From Cellulomonas sp. 73-145 (GTDB lineage Bacteria; Actinomycetota; Actinomycetes; Actinomycetales; Cellulomonadaceae), in NCBI GenBank assembly GCA_001898185.1, contig MKTI01000006.1, forward strand, positions 1 through 64,000: a stretch of DNA of 64,000 nucleotides, given 5' to 3'. Position 1 is the stretch's first letter. Each line of letters opens with the position of its first letter. Both the position numbers and the translations under genes were made by a program. Shown in pieces: positions 51,835 to 60,330 of this stretch. Under the pieces are notes generated by a model. The model saw only the letters and a list, made by a program, of their open reading frames with translations, had not been told where the DNA came from and made no database searches.

Positions 51835-53100
51835 ATGCGCAAGTCGTTGCTGGTGGCCGGGGCTGCGGCCGCCGCACTGGCCATGGCCGGATGCTCGAGC
51901 GGCGGCTCGGGCTCCGGCTCCACCGCCGGCTCCGGGAAGGTGACGCTGACCGTCGTCGGCTTCGAGGGCGGCGGCACCGAGCTGGCGAGCATCCCCGAGA
52001 TCAACGCCGACTTCCAGAAGAAGTACCCGGACATCACGATCGACTACAAGTACGTCGCCAACGGCGAGTACGACCAGTACAACAACACCCGGCTGGCCGC
52101 CAAGACGGACGCCGACGTGCTGATGACCAACCCCACGCGCGTGCAGCAGTGGCAGAAGCAGGGCTACCTCGAGGACCTCTCCTCGCAGGCGTGGGTCTCG
52201 CAGCTGCTGCCCAACGTCGCACCGTTCGGTCAGGTGAACGGCAAGACGTATGCGTTCACGCAGCAGAACATCCCGATCGGGCTCTACGCGAACCTCGACA
52301 TCCTGAAGAAGGCCGGCATCACCGACGTCCCGCAGACGTGGCCGGACTTCCTGGCGGCGCTGCAGAAGCTGAAGGACGCCGGCCAGCCCGGCCTGCTGCT
52401 GGCCAACCAGGGCGGCTGGACCTCCGAGCAGCTGACGCTGGCCCTCGCGGCCAACCTGCTGCCCGCCACGTGGGGCGCCGGCTACGACACCGGCAGCTCG
52501 TCGTGGAACCCGACGTTCACGCCGGTGTTCGACCACATCAAGCAGCTGCTGACCAACGGCACCGTCGACGGCAAGCTGCAGAACGGCATCGAGCCGTTCA
52601 ACACCGGCAACGCCGACTTCGCCGCCGGCAAGTGGGCGTTCACCGTGATGGGCGCCTGGGAGCTGCAGAACTTCCAGCAGAACGCCAAGTTCGACTTCTC
52701 GTTCAACCCGTTCCCCGGCGGCGACGCCGGCAGCAAGCCCAACGGCGTCACCTTCGTCGGCTCGGGCTGGGGCGTGAACGCCGCGAGCAAGCACAAGGAC
52801 GCCGCGGAGAAGTACGTCGCGTTCATGGCCGACCCGGCGAACGACAGCCGCTACCTGGCTGCGGAGAACTCGTTCACGACGCTGCAGAACGTCCCGAGCC
52901 CGCAGATGCCGAAGGCCGCGGCCTACGTCGACGCCTTCAACGCCGGTCACTCGCAGGTGTCGCCCATCGAGTACCTGCACTACCCGACGTACGAGCAGGA
53001 GTTCTGGAAGGTCGGCACGTCGCTGTTCAACGACCCGACCCAGTCGAGCACGTCGCTGCTGGCCAAGCTCGACCAGACCATCCCGAAGACCGCCGCCTAG
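51835..53100 (+). CDS. Sugar-binding lipoprotein (locus 2)
   Basis: This 421-aa solute-binding protein has a signal peptide with lipobox AMAGC (Cys at residue 20), then a Ser/Gly linker and a CUT1 binding-protein body (TLTVVGFEGGGTELASIPEI, NPTRVQQWQKQGYLEDLSSQ, GKWAFTVMGAWELQNF). GAAGGAG precedes ATG 51835. It is 41 bp behind the GH2 gene and should capture the GH2 substrate outside the cell. The sugar is not identifiable. Confidence 0.92.
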   Translation: MRKSLLVAGAAAAALAMAGCSSGGSGSGSTAGSGKVTLTVVGFEGGGTELASIPEINADFQKKYPDITIDYKYVANGEYDQYNNTRLAAKTDADVLMTNPTRVQQWQKQGYLEDLSSQAWVSQLLPNVAPFGQVNGKTYAFTQQNIPIGLYANLDILKKAGITDVPQTWPDFLAALQKLKDAGQPGLLLANQGGWTSEQLTLALAANLLPATWGAGYDTGSSSWNPTFTPVFDHIKQLLTNGTVDGKLQNGIEPFNTGNADFAAGKWAFTVMGAWELQNFQQNAKFDFSFNPFPGGDAGSKPNGVTFVGSGWGVNAASKHKDAAEKYVAFMADPANDSRYLAAENSFTTLQNVPSPQMPKAAAYVDAFNAGHSQVSPIEYLHYPTYEQEFWKVGTSLFNDPTQSSTSLLAKLDQTIPKTAA

Positions 53101-53112
53101 CAACCAGCACCC

Positions 53113-53150
53113 GGGTCCGGGGCAGCCGCACGCCGCGCTGCCCCGGACCC
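53113..53150 (+). terminator. 14-bp perfect hairpin between binding-protein and permease genes
   Basis: GGGTCCGGGGCAGC (53113-53126) pairs perfectly with 53137-53150 around a 10-nt loop. It lies 12 nt beyond the binding-protein stop and 12 nt before the permease start codon, inside the operon, matching the architecture of the other sugar operon. Confidence 0.75.
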
Positions 53151-53162
53151 CCGGAGGTCCCC

Positions 53163-54038
53163 ATGCAGATCCGTGGCCGATCCGCGATGGCGCTCATCGC
53201 CCCCGCAGCCCTTCTCTTCACGGCATTCGTGCTGTACCCGCTGGTCCGGGGCATCCAGCTGAGCTTCACCGACGCGATCGGCCCCAACGGCGGCGCCTTC
53301 GTCGGCCTGACCCACTACGTGCACGCCGTCTCCGACCCCACCGTGCGTCGCGCGCTGACCAACACGCTCGCCTACACCGTCGTGGTGGTCGTGGTGCAGA
53401 ACGCGCTGGCCCTGCTGGTCGCGTTCTGGCTGTTCCGGCAGGAGCGCGTGCGCGACGTGGTGCGGGCCGGCCTGCTGCTGCCGGCGATGATGGCGTTCGT
53501 CGCCGTCGGGTACCTGTGGTCGTACGTCTACTCGCCGCTCGGCGGTCCGCTGAACGTGGTGATGGACGCCCTGGGCCTGCACCGGTTCGAGCCGGTGTGG
53601 CTGGGCGACCCGCACACCGCCCTGTGGGCGATCGCCGCGATCTACGTGTGGATGTTCCTGGGCTACACGGCGACCATCTACCTGGCCAACTACATGGCGA
53701 TCTCGCCGAGCCTGCTCGAGGCGGCCAACCTGGACGGCGCGAGCGGCTGGCGCCGGTTCCGGCACATCGACTGGCACCTGCTGGCACCGTCGTTCACCAT
53801 CAACATCACGCTGAGCGTGATCGGCTCGCTGCGGGTGTTCGACCTGCCGTTCATCATGACGCAGGGCGCACCGGAGGACTCGACGCAGACGTTGAGCCTG
53901 GTCATCTACAACAACAGCTTCGCCAACTACCAGTTCGCCTACGGCACGACGCTGGCCGTCGGGCTCCTCGTGCTGACCGTCGTGGTCGGCGTCATCCAGG
54001 CGACCCTGCTGCGCCGGCGGGAGGCCGACCTCGCATGA
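53163..54038 (+). CDS. Sugar ABC transporter permease, MalF type (locus 2)
   Basis: This 291-aa six-helix permease has the EAA loop LLEAANLDGASGWRRFRHID. GGAGG stands 8 nt before ATG 53163. It follows the binding-protein gene after a hairpin and overlaps the next permease in an ATGA junction. No ATPase gene is present in the locus. Confidence 0.92.
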   Translation: MQIRGRSAMALIAPAALLFTAFVLYPLVRGIQLSFTDAIGPNGGAFVGLTHYVHAVSDPTVRRALTNTLAYTVVVVVVQNALALLVAFWLFRQERVRDVVRAGLLLPAMMAFVAVGYLWSYVYSPLGGPLNVVMDALGLHRFEPVWLGDPHTALWAIAAIYVWMFLGYTATIYLANYMAISPSLLEAANLDGASGWRRFRHIDWHLLAPSFTINITLSVIGSLRVFDLPFIMTQGAPEDSTQTLSLVIYNNSFANYQFAYGTTLAVGLLVLTVVVGVIQATLLRRREADLA

Positions 54039-54925
54039 CCACCCTCACCGCACCCGCCACGCAGCAGCAGACGTCGACAGCACCCCGCCGGACCGTCCGT
54101 CGCACGCGCCGCCGACTGGGCAACGGGGTCGCCTCGGTGCTCCTCGTGCTGTTCGCCGCCCTGGTGCTGACGCCCATCTACGTGCTCGTCGTCGTCTCGC
54201 TGCACCACGGGCAGAGCGCACCGGACAACCCGTTCGCGTTCCCGACGGCACCGGACTGGCAGAACTACCGCACGGCGTTCGTCAACATGCACTACCTGCG
54301 CAGCGTCGGGAACACGCTGCTGATCACGCTGGCCACCGCGGCGCTGACGGTGCTGACCGCCTCGCTCGCGGCCTGGGCGATCGTGCGCCACACCCGCCGG
54401 TGGACCCGGACGGTGTACCAGGTGTTCGTCTCCGGGCTGACGATCCCGATCTTCGTGGTGCTGACCCCGCTGTACGAGGTGATGCAGAAGCTGCACCTGC
54501 TGGACAGCTACGGCGGCATCGTCCTGGCGTATGCGGCGACGACGACGCCGTTCGCGGTGTTCTTCTTCGCGGGCTTCCTGCGCACCGTGCCGGCCGAGCT
54601 CGAGGAGGCGGCCGCCGTCGACGGCGCCGGGCTGCTTCGGACGTTCGCGCAGATCGTGTTCCCCCTGCTCAAGCCTGCGACGGCCACCCTGGCGATCTTC
54701 GTGGTGATGCAGGTGTGGAACGACCTGATCCTGCCGCTGGTGCTGCTGTCGTCGGACTCGAAGCAGACGGTGACGCTGGCCGTGTACGCCACGATCGGCA
54801 CGCACACGCTGAGCCCCGAGCAGCTGCTGCCGACGCTGGTGCTGGGCGTGCTGCCGCTGTTCGCGGTGTTCCTGTCGCTGCAGCGGTACGTGGTCGCGGG
54901 GATCGCGGTGGGCGTCGGCAAGTAG
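54035..54925 (+). CDS. Sugar ABC transporter permease, MalG type (locus 2)
   Basis: This 296-aa permease has a basic Thr/Arg-rich N-terminus of about 30 residues, six helices and the EAA loop (ELEEAAAVDGAGLLRTFAQI). It is translated from ATG 54035 overlapping the preceding stop. With its MalF-like partner it forms the channel; the ATPase must come from elsewhere in the genome. Confidence 0.92.
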   Translation: MTTLTAPATQQQTSTAPRRTVRRTRRRLGNGVASVLLVLFAALVLTPIYVLVVVSLHHGQSAPDNPFAFPTAPDWQNYRTAFVNMHYLRSVGNTLLITLATAALTVLTASLAAWAIVRHTRRWTRTVYQVFVSGLTIPIFVVLTPLYEVMQKLHLLDSYGGIVLAYAATTTPFAVFFFAGFLRTVPAELEEAAAVDGAGLLRTFAQIVFPLLKPATATLAIFVVMQVWNDLILPLVLLSSDSKQTVTLAVYATIGTHTLSPEQLLPTLVLGVLPLFAVFLSLQRYVVAGIAVGVGK

Positions 54926-54953
54926 CGACCCCGCCCGCGCCGGACGACCAGGG

Positions 54954-56030
54954 TCAGGCGGTCGCCCACGGCGCGGCCGGCACCTGCACCGGCTCGCCGG
55001 TCCGCGCGGACTCCTCGATCGCCAGCCCCAGCAGGTGGTCCTGGCAGCCCTCCGCCAGCGGGTACGGCGCCGGCCCGGTGCCGTGCACCCACTCCGCGGT
55101 CGCCGCGAGCAGGCCCGCCACCGCCAGGTCGTCGTCCGCCAGCCGGGCCCCCTCGAACGGGTTCCGCCACAGCACCTGCCCGTCCAGGCTGAGGTGCTCG
55201 GTGTCCCAGCCGTCGAGGTTCTGCTCGATGCCGGACTGGCGCCGGACGATCGGCGACGTCAGGACGGTCCGCTCCTCGGCCCACCGGGTGACCTGGTCGT
55301 CGACGATCTCGCCGAGCGAGCCGCGCACCACGATCCGGTTGGCACGCAGCGGGTTGTGCCACTGGTTGTCCGTGAAGTCGTAGAGGGCGCTGCGGTTCTC
55401 GCCCAGGTCGACGGTGGCCAGCACGGTCCGCGCCCCGACGGGCCATTCGGCACCGGTCCAGCCGTCGCGGTTACGCGGGTCCAGCAGCGGGGCGGTGAAC
55501 GCCGACGCGCGGACGACGGCGGGGCCCGGCGCCACCCCGAGCAGCCGCCTGACCAGGCCCATCGCGTGGTACAGGTGCGTCGAGGACACCTGGACGCTGG
55601 TCGGTTCGCCGATCAGGCCGGAGTCGACCACGGCCTCCCGGGCGGCATGCGCCGGCATGAACACGCTGTGCTCGGCCACCTGCACCAGCTCGGTCGAGCC
55701 GACGTGGTGCCACAGCTTCACCAGGCCGGCGGCGTCGGGCGCCGGGGGCGTCTCGGCCAGCACCGGGATCTCGCGGTCCACCAGGGCCCGGATCGTCACC
55801 GGCGTCACCGGCCACGGGGTGGCCACCACCACCACGTCCACCCCGTCGATCTCGTCGAGCGAGCGCAGCGCCGGCACGCCCCACGTCCGCCGCACCCACT
55901 CGGCGCGCTCGTCGGACCGCGTCACCACGCCAGTGCAGCGGAACCGGTCCGGCATCAGGCGTGCCATCCGGACGAAGAACTCGCCGCGCCAGCCGGAGCC
56001 GACCACCGCGTAGGCCAGGGGTGCAGTCAT
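54954..56030 (-). CDS. Gfo/Idh/MocA-family oxidoreductase
   Basis: This 358-aa protein has the Rossmann start AYAVVGSGWRGEFF, a DxV loop (DGVDVVVVATPWPVT), and the ETPPAP motif in place of the usual EKP, then a beta-sheet C-terminal domain. Family members oxidise sugars or inositols with NAD(P). The Lys of the EKP motif is absent (AETPP), so catalysis may differ. AGGAC precedes ATG 56030. It converges on the permease genes and probably works on the sugar released by the GH2 enzyme, an inference from neighbourhood. Confidence 0.88.
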   Translation of the reverse strand: MTAPLAYAVVGSGWRGEFFVRMARLMPDRFRCTGVVTRSDERAEWVRRTWGVPALRSLDEIDGVDVVVVATPWPVTPVTIRALVDREIPVLAETPPAPDAAGLVKLWHHVGSTELVQVAEHSVFMPAHAAREAVVDSGLIGEPTSVQVSSTHLYHAMGLVRRLLGVAPGPAVVRASAFTAPLLDPRNRDGWTGAEWPVGARTVLATVDLGENRSALYDFTDNQWHNPLRANRIVVRGSLGEIVDDQVTRWAEERTVLTSPIVRRQSGIEQNLDGWDTEHLSLDGQVLWRNPFEGARLADDDLAVAGLLAATAEWVHGTGPAPYPLAEGCQDHLLGLAIEESARTGEPVQVPAAPWATA

Positions 56031-56179
56031 GGTGCGTCCTCGTCGTCGTCCCACCTGCGGCGCTGCCGCGCCGTGGTCCCGACGCTACGCGGGAGCAACC
56101 GGCCGGCGTGGGTGACTCCGCCCGGGCGCGCGACCAGGCGCTCCGTCCGCTCGCCGCGCGCACCGGCGCTTCACCCGGT

Positions 56180-57886
56180 ATGAACCACTTCATGCGGATC
56201 CGTGACACCGGCGACCTGTGGTGGAAGAACGCCGTCATCTACTGCCTGGACGTCAAGACGTTCATGGACTGGAACGACGACGGCTACGGCGACCTACCCG
56301 GCGCCGTCCAGCGCATCGACCACCTGGCGGACCTGGGCGTCACGTGTCTGTGGCTGATGCCGTTCTACCCGACCACCGACTACGACGACGGCTACGACAT
56401 CACCGACTACTACGGCGTCGACCCCCGGCTGGGCGACGCCGGCGACTTCGTCGAGCTGGTGCGCACCGCCAAGGACCGCGGCATCCGCGTGATCGCCGAC
56501 CTGGTGGTCAACCACACGTCGGACAAGCACCCGTGGTTCCAGGCCGCCCGCCGCAGCAAGGACAGCAAGTACCGGGACTTCTACGTGTGGCGGCCGGACA
56601 AGCCGCCGGACACCCACAAGGAGGTCGTCTTCCCCGACAAGGAGAAGGGGATCTGGACGTACGACGAGGTGGCCGGCGAGTGGTACCGGCACCACTTCTA
56701 CCACCAGCAGCCGGACCTCAACACGGCGAACCCGCAGGTCAGGGACGCGATCGCCAAGGTGATGGGGTACTGGGCGCAGCTGGGGCTGTCCGGGTTCCGC
56801 GTCGACGCGGTGCCGTTCTTCCTCGCCGACGTGGCCTCGCGTCCGGACGACGACGTCGACCGCCCCCACCAGTTCCTCACCGCGCTGCGGGCGTTCCTGT
56901 CGCGACGGGTGGGCGACTCGATCCTGATGGGCGAGGTGAACCTCCCGTACGACCAGCAGAGCCTGTTCTTCGGCGACCACGACGACCAGGGCGTGGTGGA
57001 GGGCCGGGAGCTGGACCTGCAGTTCGACTTCATCGTGATGCAGAACCTGTACCTGTCCCTCGCCCGGCAGGACGCCCGACCGCTGCGCACGGCGCTCGAG
57101 TCCCGGCCGGAGATCCCGAAGGACTCCCAGTGGGCGACCTTCGTGCGGAACCACGACGAGCTCACGCTCGACAAGCTGACGGACGAGGAGCGCCAGGAGG
57201 TGTTCGACGCCTTCGGCCCCGACCCGGACATGCAGCTGTACGACCGCGGCCTGCGCCGCCGACTGCCCCCCATGCTCGACGGCGACCCCCGCCGCGTCCG
57301 GATGGTGTACTCCCTGCTCTTCGCCCTGCCGGGCACGCCGGTGCTGTTCTACGGCGAGGAGATCGGCATGGGCGAGAACCTCGCGGCCGAGGACCGGCGT
57401 GCGGTCCGCACCCCCATGCAGTGGACGTCCGGCAAGAACGGCGGGTTCAGCCGGGTGGCGCCGTCACGGCTGGTGCGGCCGGTGACCGACGGACCGTTCG
57501 GGCCGGAGCACGTAAACGTCGCCGACCAGCGGCGTGACCCGGAGTCGCTGCTCTCGTTCGTCCAGACGCTGATCCGCCGGTACCGGGAGGCGCCCGAGCT
57601 GGGCTGGACGCCGCGGGCGGAGATCCTCGACCAGCCGCACGACTCGGTGCTGGCGATGCGGTCCACGTGGCAGGACGCGTCGATGGTCAGCCTGCACAAC
57701 CTGAGCAAGGAGGCAGCGGTGGTGCCTCTCGAGCTGCCGGACCTGCCGGAGGGCACCTGCCTGGTGGACCTGCTGTGCGAGGGCACGACCGAGGTGGACG
57801 AGAAGGGGCGGGTCGAGCTGCCGCTGGCCGGCTACGGGTACCGGTGGCTGCGGGTCGAGGAGCCGGGCTCGCGGCGACTGCTGTAG
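56180..57886 (+). CDS. GH13 enzyme, trehalose-synthase-like
   Basis: This 568-aa alpha-amylase-family protein has the TIM-barrel motifs in order: DLVVNHTSDKHPWF, GFRVDAVPFF (nucleophile Asp), ILMGEVNLP (acid/base Glu) and FVRNHDELTL (third Asp). NTANPQVRDA and WYRHHFYHQQPDLN match the trehalose synthase group (maltose to trehalose isomerisation). The C-terminal beta domain is present. There is no signal peptide, so it acts in the cytoplasm. A related alpha-glucosidase activity cannot be excluded. ATG 56180 lacks a strong ribosome-binding site. Confidence 0.85.
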   Translation: MNHFMRIRDTGDLWWKNAVIYCLDVKTFMDWNDDGYGDLPGAVQRIDHLADLGVTCLWLMPFYPTTDYDDGYDITDYYGVDPRLGDAGDFVELVRTAKDRGIRVIADLVVNHTSDKHPWFQAARRSKDSKYRDFYVWRPDKPPDTHKEVVFPDKEKGIWTYDEVAGEWYRHHFYHQQPDLNTANPQVRDAIAKVMGYWAQLGLSGFRVDAVPFFLADVASRPDDDVDRPHQFLTALRAFLSRRVGDSILMGEVNLPYDQQSLFFGDHDDQGVVEGRELDLQFDFIVMQNLYLSLARQDARPLRTALESRPEIPKDSQWATFVRNHDELTLDKLTDEERQEVFDAFGPDPDMQLYDRGLRRRLPPMLDGDPRRVRMVYSLLFALPGTPVLFYGEEIGMGENLAAEDRRAVRTPMQWTSGKNGGFSRVAPSRLVRPVTDGPFGPEHVNVADQRRDPESLLSFVQTLIRRYREAPELGWTPRAEILDQPHDSVLAMRSTWQDASMVSLHNLSKEAAVVPLELPDLPEGTCLVDLLCEGTTEVDEKGRVELPLAGYGYRWLRVEEPGSRRLL

Positions 57887-57983
57887 CGAAACCACTCCCC
57901 GCGGTGGCTCGACTGCGTAGATTCGCCGGCACGCGCGGTACCGCCGGGCGGTTTCAGAGCTGACGCCGAGTGGCCGAGGGGCT

Positions 57984-58760
57984 ATGGACGAGAGCCAGTT
58001 CTGGGAGCTCATAGGGAACCTCCGCGGCGAGGTGACCGAGGAGTCTCTCGAGCGGTTGAGGGAAGCCCTCCGTGCACTCGATCCTCCGCAGCTGGTGAGC
58101 TTTCAGGCACGGTTGGAAGCGACGACCGCCGGTCTCGCTCACGCAGCACTGCGCTATCCGGATGGACAAGACGCGGTGGGCGACGGGCTCCTGGCGCTTG
58201 TGTGTGCAGTGATCTCGGCGGGGCCTGAGTTCGTCGCCGACGTCGCCCGGTCAGAAGGAGTTGTCGTCGTTGACCTTCCGCCTGAGCGAGCCCTCGAGCT
58301 GGCGACCCTCGCTCGGGAGGTCTACGAGGACGCCGGGCTCTCATGGCCCGATGACACGTGGGCGGCACTGGCGATGATCAAGCCAATCTGGGCTTACATC
58401 TACGACGGAGACCCGCCGGTGAACGCCTTCGTGGACGGCGTGCGCGACGCCCTTGCCGCCTGGGAGGCCAGCGCGGTCTTCGCGTGGGGGATGCGAGCAC
58501 GAGGCTGGCCGCTGCTGTGGTGCCTGTGCCATTTCAAGGAACCGGTCGAGGTCGCCTCATCGCCGGGTACCCGGTGGCGGAGCCGCGCCTCCGCGGAGGT
58601 GCTCGAGGTCGACATAAGCATCGACCTCGAGGACAGAGGTCCACTGGAGTACTCAGCGGGTGTGGCGTACGTCCGGACGATCGTGGACCGCCTTTCCCAC
58701 CGACGTGGGACGCCGTCCGCGAAGGCCACGTTCGCGCCCCGGGAGAGCGCGCGGGCGTAG
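57984..58760 (+). CDS. DUF4240-type hypothetical protein
   Basis: This 258-aa protein begins MDESQFWELIGNL, the pattern of DUF4240 proteins, and continues with helices (ESLERLREALRALDPPQLVS) and further hydrophobic/aromatic segments. It is cytoplasmic by sequence and of unknown function. GAGGGG lies just before ATG 57984. Neighbours are the GH13 gene upstream and a probable frameshifted membrane gene downstream. Confidence 0.75.
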   Translation: MDESQFWELIGNLRGEVTEESLERLREALRALDPPQLVSFQARLEATTAGLAHAALRYPDGQDAVGDGLLALVCAVISAGPEFVADVARSEGVVVVDLPPERALELATLAREVYEDAGLSWPDDTWAALAMIKPIWAYIYDGDPPVNAFVDGVRDALAAWEASAVFAWGMRARGWPLLWCLCHFKEPVEVASSPGTRWRSRASAEVLEVDISIDLEDRGPLEYSAGVAYVRTIVDRLSHRRGTPSAKATFAPRESARA

Positions 58761-58859
58761 CCGATACGTTCCGGGTGCCGGTGGAGCTGGTATCCCGGAC
58801 GGCGATGGTGGGTTGCGACACCACCTGTGGTGGAGGGCGCGACGAAGGAGGGTGCGCAC

Positions 58860-59329
58860 GTGCGGCAGATGGTCTCGTGGGGTCAGACGACGGTGCTCGT
58901 CCTGGTCGGGGCGGTATTCGTCGTGCTCGGCGCCAGCAACCTCCAAGGCCCTGCCGTCCTGCAGATCATGGGGGGCTGGATCCCGATCCTGGGAGGCGCG
59001 CTTGCAGTGCTGGGGGCTCTCACTGGCGGTGTCCGCTTCTCGCGCGGACGGGTGACGTACCGCAACTTCGACAGCCGGCCGTACCGACTGTCGAACGGCC
59101 ACGTCGAGATCGAGACGGGCCCCTACGCGCCCTTCGTCTACCTGCATGAGCTTGTCTTCCACGGCGAGGACGGGACAGTGGTGCCACTACCGGCGGCGAG
59201 CACCATGTCGTTTCGCGCCTACCAGGGCGTCGTGCACAGGCGCGCAAGGAACGGGTCCAGGGCTGGATCGACAGCGTCCGCGACGAGCCGCGCAGCTCCG
59301 GGACACCGATGGTCACCCCTCGCCCATGA
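58860..59329 (+). pseudogene. PH-like membrane protein gene with a probable one-base frameshift
   Basis: From GTG 58860 (AAGGAGG upstream) the frame encodes two hydrophobic helices (VLVLVGAVFVVLGASN and WIPILGGALAVLGALTGG), then a beta-rich segment (RPYRLSNGHVEIETGPYAPF). At about 59241-59246 the natural reading changes frame: the adjacent frame gives KERVQGWIDSVRDEPRSSG and a stop at 59327-59329, whereas the original frame runs on as low-quality sequence to 59453. A missing base in GGCGCGCAAGG would explain it. Either a mutation or a sequence error is possible. Confidence 0.65.
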
Positions 59330-59421
59330 GCGATGCCCGTGCACCCCGGGGGTGCTGACGGCGATCACCTCGTGGTCGTCACTTCGGCACGAAGCCGCTC
59401 GGGAGCGTGATGTCCGAGGGG

Positions 59422-60087
59422 TCACCGCACGCGGTGACGGGCGCTGGCGATGAGCGCGCCGAGCCCGGCGAGCAGGAGAACGAGTCCGCCGAGCGCGATC
59501 CTGCCTGGGGTCCGAAACTCCTCGGCTCCACACGGCGTGAACGCGCCCCCGGAGCTGTAGAACTCGTCGAGGCTGACCTGCTGGCTGTTGGTCGTCACGA
59601 CGCCCGGTGTCAGCGATCCACTCGGCACGGTGATGTACGAGGCGTAGCAGCCGTTCGTGACCGCGACCTGGGCGCCACCGGGAATCGACGCCCCCTGCGT
59701 GGCAGCGCGCAGCACGAAGCCCTTCGGGACGGTGCCGAGCTGGACCGTTCCGTCCCACGGCGAGCCCGGCACCCGGTCGATCTGCCAAAGAACGGTCCGG
59801 TCGGTGTCGGATGCCAGGACCTGGACCCGGGTCACGCTCTCGGCTCCGGAACGTTGAACCAGCACCGTCGGTCTGCCGTCCGGGCCGGGCACGAAACCCA
59901 CCCAGGGCGTGGCGGGGTCCGACATGGCGGCGAGCATCAAGAAGAGCGCGATCACCCCGAGCACGACTGCGCCGGCAATCGCGAGGGTGGTGCCGACCGG
60001 GCGAAGCCAGCGAACGCGCGACGCCGGCGTGAAGACCGGCGGAGCGCTCGGCGTCGTCACGGAACGAGTCTGAGGGATGCCGGTCAC
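59422..60087 (-). CDS. Hypothetical bitopic membrane protein
   Basis: This 221-aa protein has two hydrophobic helices, at about residues 35-57 and 198-215, which bracket an extracytoplasmic-looking domain with two cysteines (VTNGCYASYI and FTPCGAEEF) that could form a disulfide. The family is not recognised. GTG 60087 opens the frame. It converges on the frameshifted gene and is divergent from the MATE gene (243-bp gap with nothing else visible). Confidence 0.65.
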   Translation of the reverse strand: MTGIPQTRSVTTPSAPPVFTPASRVRWLRPVGTTLAIAGAVVLGVIALFLMLAAMSDPATPWVGFVPGPDGRPTVLVQRSGAESVTRVQVLASDTDRTVLWQIDRVPGSPWDGTVQLGTVPKGFVLRAATQGASIPGGAQVAVTNGCYASYITVPSGSLTPGVVTTNSQQVSLDEFYSSGGAFTPCGAEEFRTPGRIALGGLVLLLAGLGALIASARHRVR

Positions 60088-60330
60088 GGCTCAGCGTCGA
60101 ACGGACCGCGATCAACCAACGATCACCCAGGTTGGCGACGACGTCCGTCTCGGACATGCCACACGTGGCGCGAAAGCGGTTCGGAGAGAGGCGTCCCGGA
60201 TGCAGAAATGAGGGTGCCCCTCGGCGCACGGCAGCGTTAACATCGGTTCCGCTCGAATCGATTCGGGTGCCCCCCTCGCTCGTCTCCACCCCGACCTCCC
60301 CTCCCGCTGCTCGTAGAACGCCGCACCCCT

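Noticed and set aside
51285-54038. 917-codon open frame over the GH2, binding-protein and permease genes
   Set aside because: Arg/Pro/Ala-rich translation typical of a GC-rich alternative frame; only the 3' part (from 53163) is a real permease.
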